Assembly: GCA_037952775.1 (NCBI GenBank)
Contig: JBANAY010000003.1
Coordinates: forward strand, 1,612,001-1,676,000
Direction: 5' to 3'
Length of the DNA stretch: 64,000 bases
Origin: Clonostachys chloroleuca
Lineage: Eukaryota; Ascomycota; Sordariomycetes; Hypocreales; Bionectriaceae
The notes below the pieces were generated by a model that was given only the letters and a program-made list of their open reading frames with translations, did not search any database and was not told the DNA's origin. Shown one piece after another: positions 55,900-64,000 of this stretch (position 1 is its first letter; every line of letters begins with the position of its first letter). The position numbers and the translations under genes were made by a program.

Positions 55900-58800
55900 C
55901 TCAGGAAGATTTCCTAGGCGCTGGAGTTCCGAAGCAAGTTCTGCCACGGTACTGTTGTGCGGAAGCAGGCTGAAAGGTTTGACGATTTTTGATGAATACT
56001 GGGTACCTGTAGTGGCTGCTGTAGCCAATGATGATAGTCGCGAGTCTTGGAAGATATTCCCGACTGTGATTTTCATACCCATGTCTTGAGCCGCCGATGC
56101 GAGTTGGATAGCCAGAATGGAGTCACCTCCAATCCTTAGGAAGTTATCATCTCGACCAATACTCTCCTTCGGGATGTTAAGAATTGCAGCCCAAAGTTCC
56201 TGCAGGTGAACTTCCATATCTGTCTCAGGTGCTCTTTTTTCCGCATTGGATAGCGAGTACTTAGCTATCATTTCCTGGCCCAGGTTCAGGGCGTAACTCT
56301 TCAATGCCCTTCTATCTAACTTGTCTGATGTATTGCCTGGCATATAGCTACACGGAATGAAGATCGTCGGAACTTCATACGCAGGTAGGACGAGGTGCAG
56401 GCTACCAGTTAACTTTAGAATGGCATCTTGTAGCTTGGCGTTCAAGGGGAGGAAGACGTCATCTTGATGATTTGACTGCATTTTGTCGTTGTAGCAGAAA
56501 TAGGCTACCAGGTGAACACCTATATCCGTCTTGAGGACATCGACGGCAACCTGTTGAACACCTTCCAGTAACTCTCGGATATGGAACTCGATTTCACCTA
56601 GCTCAACACGAAGACCGCGGATCTTGACTTGCGTATCCTTTCGAGAGACGAAATTGATGGTGCCATCTTCATTGTACGAGGCTAAATCACCTGTTTTATA
56701 AAAGCGGTTCCATGAAGAATCAAGATGCTTTGGTGCCCAGTCTGGCAACGTTGAAATAACAGAGTTGCGGGTCTGTTCTTCATTATTGAGGTACTCTCGA
56801 AGCATTGTCGGCGTTTGGATGACAATCTCACCAACCGTTCCGATAGGAGCCAACTTCGTGCAATCTTGAGGATCAACAACCCACGTGTATCCACATAGTG
56901 GGCGGCCGATATTCGTCGGTACATCATTGATGGAGGAATATTCATACCAGGTGCTTGCTACTACCACTTCTCCAGGACCCCATAGATTGATTAGGCGGAT
57001 CTTGCCAAACCAGCGCTTCAAGATATCTTGCGTTACCGCTTCACCTCCCAACACGATAACCTTGAGGCTTGGGACCTTTTCTGGAGACAGAGTTTGTACG
57101 AGCGAGGGCGTGAGCCATGCCCAATCGACGTTGTATTCTTCAATAAAACCGGGAAGATCGCCCATCCTGGTGTCATCGTCGGGTACACAGATGCAACATC
57201 CACGAAGGAGGGAGCCAATGATCTCTGCGATCGAAAAGTCAAAGGTAAAAGATGCGAATTGCAGCACTCTTGAAGAGTTGCTCTGCTCGAGGTAGTGGGG
57301 AATGTTGGTTTGACTCGTGCAAAGAGACCTATGCTGAATCACATAGCCCTTAGGAATGCCTGTACTTCCAGACGTGAACAAAATATAGGCAGGGTCGTAA
57401 ATGGATACCTCTACTACCGGCCCATGTTTGGAATCAGCTGATTGCATGGCCGGATCGCGTCCAAGTGCTGGCGAGACTTCGATAACTGTATCTAACAGTG
57501 GCTTGAGCATCTTGGTGGTTTCTGACGACGCTAGAGCGATTCTGGCTCCAGTTTGTTTGATGATTTGCTTCTTCCTTTGTTCAGGATGGGAGGGATCAAG
57601 AGGGACCCAGGCACCACCAGCCTTGTTGATGGCTATAATGGAAACAAAATGCCAGACAGACTTTTCGAAGCAGACATGGATAATGTTGCCGGGGCGAACG
57701 GAGTGCACGTTGGCAAGGTAGTGAGCTAGGCGATTTGCAGCGCTGTTGAGCTGACCGTACGTGAGCTTTCCGTCCCAAGCATCGATAGCTACTGCATTTG
57801 GCTGGCTTTGGGAACGCTCTTCAAATAGTTCATGGAAACAGCGATCAACAACTTCGGTGGAATGCTTATTCCAGCTGAGAGCCTTCTCTACATCCAACGC
57901 CCCGGCAAGTGATATAGATTGTACGGATGAGTCCTGCTTGCTCAGAAGTTGCTGCACAACGTTGCCATAGTGGTACACTAGAGTTTCCACTCTGGTTTTG
58001 CTTATAATGTCACTATTGTAAGTGATTGTTAGGTTGGCCCGTCCATCACCGACGATGGCCTGGAATACGAGAGGGTAGGTGAAGTAACCCTCCATACTGT
58101 CCTCGAGAGTGAGACTTCCAGAGTCATCAGCGGCAAAAATTGACTGCGCTTCACCTGCAAGACGAGACATTTGCTGGACAGGCTGCACAACAAGCAGACA
58201 AGGAAATTTACAAGCTTCATCTGCCTCTCTGGACAGCTTCGCGATCTTCTGGAGACCATATTGCTCGTATGGAATCATGCCGATCGCTTGGCTCTGAACT
58301 GATTTCAAGTACTGATCAATCGACTGCTGTTCATCGATAAGCATGCGTAAGGGTACTGTCGCAATCGCAGGTCCACACATGTTGTCAATGTTGGAAACAG
58401 GAGCTTGGCGGCCGGAGATACTGGTTCCAAAGCATACATCGTTGTCTTCTGAGTATCGAGAGAGCACCAGAGCCAAAGCAGCACGGACGATAGTCGCTTT
58501 CGTCACAGTGCTAGTCTCGGAGACAGGTAGATCCATAGACTCTAAGTAGACCTTGGTAGGATTGGCTGATCTTGAGTTTGACTTGGGGGTGGCGGGAGGC
58601 CAGGAGAGCCGCTTTGCCTCGTGGAGTTGTTTTGCCCAATACTCCATGAAAGATTCTTCACTGATACTATTGATGTATTTAATGAAACCTGCATAAGGAT
58701 ATACATCTGCGACAGGCATATTGTGGTAGAGGCTGAACAAGGTACGCTGGATCAGCTGGGACGACCATCCGTCATAGATAGAGTGGTGAACGGCCCAAAC

Positions 58801-61800
58801 AAAGTAATTTGTGCCATTGTCTGCGGTGACGAGGCCATGACGGCTGAGTCTGGTCCCAGAGCGCATTGCGTGGGAAGAAATTTCCTTGACTGTTTTTCCA
58901 ACATCCTCAGATGTGAGTTCCCACTGAGGATCGTCGTTCAGCACTAGCTGCAAAAATTTGCCTTGCAATTGGATGATTCTAGTACGAAGATTTGGGCAGT
59001 GAAGGATGGTTTGCTCCCACGCTGTCTGGAATTGGTCGACGTCAACGAAGTCAGACAGGCGATAGACATATTTGGCCACATGAGATCCAGGCTGTTTCTC
59101 AGCCAAAGCCATCATGCCCTCCTGGATTGGGGTGCAGGGGTAGGCATCTTCGACATGCTGGTCGTCCAATAGTTCGCACTTTCTTGCCACGGCATCACTC
59201 AAAACCTGGTCTTTGATCTCTTGAGTGAGAAGATCAAACGCGTTGACTTGTTCGCTGGAGAGGGTACCGTCGGCGCACGTTATCTTGGCAGCAAGAGATG
59301 AGAGACGAGAATCGTCAAAAATGTCTTTAGTGGATATCAGGAGCCCTTCATCTCGACACAGTGAAACTAACCTGATGGCTAAAATTGAGTCGCCTCCAAT
59401 TTGAAGGAAACCATCATCTCGACCAATAGACTCAGATGGCATCTGTAGAAGAGTACTCCAAAGCTCTCGCAACTTGATCTCGATGGGTGTTCGAGGTTCT
59501 CGTTTGACAGAATTTGATAGTGAATAGTGTTGGAGTTGTTCCGAGGGTAATGCCGCACTGAGTCGCTGCAAGACATTGCGCTCGATCTTCAGCGAGTTAC
59601 TCACTGGCATATATTTGCATGGAATGAAGATTGTTGGAATCATATATCTCGGAAGTGTAAGAGCAAGTTCTCTTGATACTTCGGCCAACTGGTCAAACCA
59701 GTCTTCATCAGCGGCCATGAAAAGACCTTCATGTTGGGTAGATGCGCTTGTATCATTGTTGAAACATAAGTATGAAATAAGCACGGCCCCGAAATCTCCC
59801 CGATGAACACCCACCGCAACCTGGCAGACACCTGGGAACTTGGATAAAACATGATGTTCAACCTCGCTCAACTCTACTCGTAGCCCTCGTATTTTGATTT
59901 GAGTATCGATGCGGCTGGAGAACTCGAGCACACCCTGTGCGTTCATGAAACAGAGATCGCCGGTCTTGTAGAATCGGTTCCAAAGCTCAGGTCCGGACTT
60001 GGGGCTATGTGCCCACACTGGAAGATTTCTGACCGTGGACTCTTCGGTTTTCTGTGGGTTGGCGATGTACTCGCGTAATAAAGTCGGGCCCTGGATGACA
60101 ACCTCGCCCAATGTACCCGTCGGAACGAGAATCTGTGGATCATTGGGATCAACTATCCAGCAGCGAGCGCCAACAGGCTGGCCGATTGCTAATGGAGACT
60201 CATCGATCGACTTCCAGTTATGTAGGGTACTGAAGCAGCATGTTTCTGCAGGGCCCCAACCATTCCAGAGGTGTGAGACTTGGCCGAACCATGTTTCGAG
60301 GACATCTCGCGGCACTGCTTCTCCCGCAAATAACACAAGTTCTAGAGAAGGTACAGATTCTGGTTCAAGCGTGCGTGAGAAAGATGGGGTCATATATGCC
60401 GCGTTTATGTTTGTTTCACGGATGAAAGCAGCCAAATCGCCCATCCGAGTCTCATCTGAGGGGACGCAAATCGTGCCGCCTACGATCAAAGGCCCGAAAA
60501 TCTCTCCGATTGAAAGGTCAAAACAAAAGGCAGCAAACTGGAGCATGATCACACCTGCGTCAAGTCCAACTCTGGTTGCTATGGCTTTCTGACCGGTACA
60601 AGCTGCCCGGTGTTCCATGATAAATCCTTTGGGTATGCCCGTACTTCCGGAGGTGAAGAGAACATAGCAGACATCACCAGGGGAGACTTGAGTGTTGATA
60701 GGCGTCCTAGGTCGTTTTCGGATCAAACTTGTGACCAGTGCAGGGCTGACTTCAAGCGTACGATCCACGAGCTTGGCACCGAGTGACTTGTATTGAGCAG
60801 ATGTAAGGATCAGTTTGGAGCCTGTCTGTGAGACAACCTGCTGCTGCCGTTGAAGCGGGTGTGCTGGTTCGAGAGGCACCCAAGCACCTCCAGCTTTATT
60901 AATTGCCAGAATTGAGACAAAGTGCCAAGCTGATTTCTCGAAGCAGACATGTACATAATCTCCTCGTTTGACATTGAATGATGATACGAGGTGTGATGCT
61001 AGGAAGTCGGAATACCTATCGAGCTCCTGGTAGGTGAAAGTAGCATCCCATGCCCGAATAGCCACGGAATCGCCGCGCTGCCTGGCTTGAGACGACACCA
61101 GTTCGTGAAAGGTGGAGTGGACAACTTCTGGTGTTTCGCAATTAAACTCACTCGCTTGTTGAACATCCCAGGGGCTGGCTAAAGAAAGGCTGTTGAGCGT
61201 CTTGCTAGCTTGTGTAGAGAGAATCTGAATCAAGTGGTCGAGTTGATTCGCTAATCCTGTTATTTGCCTTTCGGTATGCTTGGAGCAATCATATGAGAGG
61301 ACTAGCTGCATGTTGGTGTCAGAGACCAAAGCCTGGACGACAAGTGGGAAGCTGAAGTATCCATTCAATGACTGGGCTTTTCCACCACCATAAGGAACTA
61401 AGACGGCCTTTGACTGGCTTCCAACCTCGGACATTTTCTCATAGGGCTGGACAACCAGCAAGCTCGAAAAATTGCAAGCATCTCGAATCTCGTCTCCAAA
61501 TTTTTAGGATACTGTGAAGACCGTATTGCTCATGAGGAACCATCTCCGTGGCTTGGGTCTGGATCATTTGAAGGAACTCCATTGTCGATGCCTCACGATT
61601 AATACGAACCCGGATCGGCAGAGTGGCGATCATGGGCCCTGAGATTTCCGTTATGCCGGTCACGGGAGCCTGGCGACCGGATATAGACGTGCCAAAGCAT
61701 ACATCATCTGTGGCACAATACTGTGCTAGCATCAGCGCCCATGCTGCTCTCACAATGGTAGCTTTGGTAATGGACCTGTCTGATGAGCTAGGCAAAGTGA

Positions 61801-64000
61801 TTTCACGTCGGCAAATGTGATCCCCGCTGACACGGGATTTCTTAGTTGATTCGGGGAAGACGCTGCGCTTGGAGTCCGCCAGTTGGTTTCGCCAATACTC
61901 TTCACCTGACTTGCCGTTTAGGCTTCCAACATAGCGCATAAAGTAGTCAAACGATGTGGGCGCAGGGAGGCCCGAAGAGTAGTAAGAGTTGCCAATAGTC
62001 CGAAGGACTAACTGCAACGTCCATCCATCGTAGATGGCATGATGGGCTACGAGAACCAAGTAAGATTTACCGCAGGGCTCTTGAATGAGAGCCCAGCGGC
62101 TGAGCCGTGAACCGTAGGTCATGCTTATTTGACTGATCTCATCCATATACTCTTCGATTTCAGTGGCCCTAGGCTGCTCCCACGAGAGCTCCTCTTGCAG
62201 AACAACTTGTAAGGTCATCTGAGAAACACTGACGAGCCTTGTCCTAAGATTGCCGCAGACCTTGAATGTGTTCTCGCATGCGGCCTTTAGACGACTGATA
62301 TTCACACCGTCAGGTATACTATAAACCCATTTGGCGATGTACGAACCTGGCTGCTTGACAGAGAGGGCCATGAGCCCTTCCTGGAAGGGTGTGACAGGCA
62401 TGGCGTTCTCGATCTCTACTTCGGATGAGATTTCACATATTTGTCTGGTCTCTCCTTCCCACGAAGCAGTCTTTAGCCGCTCAGGAAGCAGGTCAAAAGG
62501 TCTTATCTCATCTTGCTCTTCACCTGGTTTTAGGTTGGTAGCCACAGAGGCAACTGAGCACAAACGGGGGTCCTTGAATATATCGTTAACTGTGAACAAT
62601 ATTCCAGCTTCCCGAGCAATAGATACGGCGTTAATAGCTGTGATTGAATCTCCCCCTAACGCAAGGAAGCTATCGTCGCAGCCAATCGTGTCCAATGGAC
62701 GGTTCAATGCCTTTGCCCAGATTTCTTGCATACAACTTTCCATCTCAGTCTCTGGGGAGCGCTTTTCAGCTGATTTCAAGGCATAAATCTCCAACTGGTT
62801 TCGATCGAGCTTCATTGCTTCCTGCTGCAAAGTTCTTCGGTCCAGTTTCGAAGATGTAACAACTGGCATGTAACTGCAGGGGATGAATATACTAGGAATC
62901 ATGTATTTCGGAAGACTGGCCCCCAGGTTTCTGATGACCTCAGTGAACTGTCTGTTGAGGCTCGAATCGAGGTCCGAGAAGAGAGCATTGTGATCAGTTC
63001 CCTCTCTAGGTGAGCGTGTCGAATTCGACTGACAAACATACGCAGCAAGATGTTTACCTGTCTCACATTCAAGAAGACCGACTACGACCTGGCAAGAGTC
63101 GGGTAGATTGGAGAGAATATGATTCTCAACCTCGCTTAGTTCGACACGCAGCCCACGGATCTTGACCTGCGTATCCTTTCGAGAGTAGTATTCCAGTAGG
63201 CCCTGCGAGTTCCATGAACAGAGATCTCCGGATTTGTAAAAAGACTGCCAATGTTCTGAACTGGAGTTGGAAGCCCAGCTTGGGTTATGCTTCAGAACAG
63301 TTTCTGCTGTTCGCTTAGGGTCACCTAAGTATTCTCGAAGCAAGGTTGGCCCCTGGATCAAAACCTCTCCCAACGTTCCAACCGGAGCAAGTTTTGTAGG
63401 ATCATCCGGGGAGACGATCCAGCACTGCGATCCTACTGGCCTTCCGATTGTCAAGGGAGACTCATCGACCGAAGTCCACTCGTGGATGGCACTGAAGCAG
63501 CAGGTCTCTGCTGGGCCCCATCCGTTGATCAATCTGACCTTTGTAACCCATGTTTCGAAGACGTCTCGCCCCACTGCCTCGCCTGCGAAAAGCAAGAGCT
63601 TCAAAGATGGAACGGACTCTGGTCGTATAGAGCGCGCGAAAGAGGGTGTTAGATAGAACCAAGTCACATTAGTCTCGTTGATGAAAGAGACTAAGTCATG
63701 GTTGCTCATTCGCATCTCGTCGGAAGGAACGCAAACCGTCGCTCCCATGATCAGTGGCCCAACAATCTCTCCAATCGATAGATCAAAGACAAAGGATGCA
63801 AATTGGATCATGTTGACGTCCTGGTTCAATTTTAACCTCCTTGCAATCTCTATCTGACTTGTACAGACTGCCCGATGTTCCATAACGAATCCTTTTGGCA
63901 CACCAGTACTTCCAGAGGTGAAGATCACATAACAAGCATCCCCTGGTGAGGAAAGGGACTTGACGCTCTTTTTGGGAAGCTTTGCCATGAACTTTGAGTC
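54611..64000 (-). CDS. Non-ribosomal peptide synthetase, C-terminal A-T-C-A-T-C-A-T-C part (two frameshifts; N-terminus outside window)
   Basis: More than 3,100 codons without an intron, read from the right edge to the stop at 54611. Domain order is A1 (truncated by the edge)-T1-C1-A2-T2-C2-A3-T3-C3. It activates amino acids as adenylates, loads them on carrier-protein phosphopantetheine and condenses them. All A domains have FTSGSTG(V/I)PKG, FYK(T/S)GDL and KIRGLRVEL. T domains have (L/I)GGDSI. C domains have HHxxxDG. There is no epimerase, methyltransferase, thioesterase or reductase domain. Two one-base slips break the frame: A/T run 61498-61505 (one base too many, after YGLHSILK) and G7 run 55315-55321 (one base too few, before NDYGAYELTF). 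Both lie in conserved C-domain sequence that continues in the next frame. The product is unknown. Confidence 0.95.
56017..59160 (-). other. NRPS module part: C2, A3 and T3
   Basis: C2 (about 59160-57877) has AVHHSIYDGW at 58788-58768. A3 (about 57852-56296) has YILFTSGSTG, FDFSIAEI, INLWGPGEVV (note GPGE in place of GPAE), FYKTGDL, KIRGLRVEL and DKLDRRAL. Its code by manual alignment is D-F-A-W-V-G-L-V-A-K, different from A1 and A2. T3 (about 56229-56017) has DDNFLRIGGDSILAIQ. Confidence 0.85.
59272..62416 (-). other. NRPS module part: C1, A2 and T2
   Basis: C1 starts at about 62416 (AMPVTPFQEGLMAL) and has VAHHAIYDGW (62044-62027), an intact HHxxxDG. The frameshift at 61498-61505 lies late in C1. 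A2 (about 61119-59557) shows FELV-type entry HSTFHELVSS, CYVLFTSGSTG, FDLSIGEI, WNGWGPAET, FYKTGDL and KIRGLRVEL, but the A10 motif is SNSLKIERNVL rather than the usual GKLDR form. Its code by manual alignment is D-L-G-Y-L-A-G-C-F-K, identical to A1. T2 (about 59499-59272) has DDGFLQIGGDSILAIR. Confidence 0.85.
62549..64000 (-). other. NRPS module part: A1 (partial) and T1
   Basis: A1 begins before the window; the visible part starts shortly before the A3 core motif CYVIFTSGSTG. It continues through FDLSIGEI (A4), INGWGPAET (A5), FYKSGDL (A7), KIRGLRVEL (A8) and SKLDRRTL (A10, near 62830). My manual alignment to GrsA gives the specificity code D-L-G-Y-L-A-G-C-F-K. T1 (about 62755-62549) has DDSFLALGGDSITAIN with the phosphopantetheine Ser. 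Confidence 0.85.

Noticed and set aside
1..64000. CRISPR arrays, bacterial operons, insertion sequences
   Set aside because: No regularly spaced repeats or bacterial signals seen; gene structure with introns is eukaryotic throughout.

Overview
The window is nuclear DNA from a filamentous ascomycete (Pezizomycotina, most likely Sordariomycetes). Genes carry several short GT..AG introns (about 45-100 nt). The gene set is fungal: a Zn(II)2Cys6 regulator, a fungal rhodopsin-like membrane protein, a 2EXR protein, an Na/K-ATPase-type pump, and a multimodular NRPS that is uninterrupted by introns in the part seen here. GC-rich coding islands alternate with AT-rich spacers. Genes were reconstructed by reading conserved motifs across splice sites; no database search was possible.

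Layout. 0-5 kb: truncated Zn2Cys6 factor (-), secreted Cys-rich protein (+), split tRNA-Asn(GUU) (-), a tandem-repeat beta-type protein (+) and an acidic unknown (-). 7-18 kb: unknown Ser/Thr-rich protein (+), mitochondrial release factor MRF1 (-), L-threonine aldolase-like enzyme (+), intracellular-looking GH16 (-), membrane-anchored 3-beta-HSD/Erg26-like dehydrogenase (-), alpha/beta-hydrolase (-). 21-22.6 kb: six-exon rhodopsin-like protein (+). 22.6-29.7 kb: a 7-kb gene-poor, AT-rich stretch with at least one gene relic. 29.7-45.3 kb: 2EXR protein, ethanolamine-phosphate cytidylyltransferase, branched-chain aminotransferase, a coiled-coil unknown, glutaredoxin-5, gamma-glutamyltransferase, SDR and Pex11-like protein. 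45.4-54.1 kb: ten-exon P-type ATPase, BTB protein and an unknown. 54.6-64.0 kb: the C-terminal 9.4 kb of an NRPS (A-T-C-A-T-C-A-T-C), running off the right edge.

Most genes look like independent housekeeping or accessory genes. They cover phospholipid synthesis, amino-acid metabolism, Fe-S/redox and glutathione metabolism, mitochondrial translation and ion transport. The only clear secondary-metabolism locus is the NRPS. Its cluster partners, if any, probably lie to the right of the window.

The most striking window-wide signal is a set of small indels at homopolymers or dinucleotide repeats. They break otherwise well-conserved reading frames in MRF1, the aldolase (two compensating), the Erg26-like enzyme, the alpha/beta-hydrolase, GGT and the NRPS (two). 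Because unrelated genes, including one needed for mitochondrial translation, are hit in the same way, sequencing or assembly error is the simplest explanation. Real pseudogenisation cannot be excluded from sequence alone. Within the NRPS, the first and second adenylation domains have the same ten-residue specificity code by my alignment, the third differs, and the protein ends in a condensation domain with no thioesterase or reductase.
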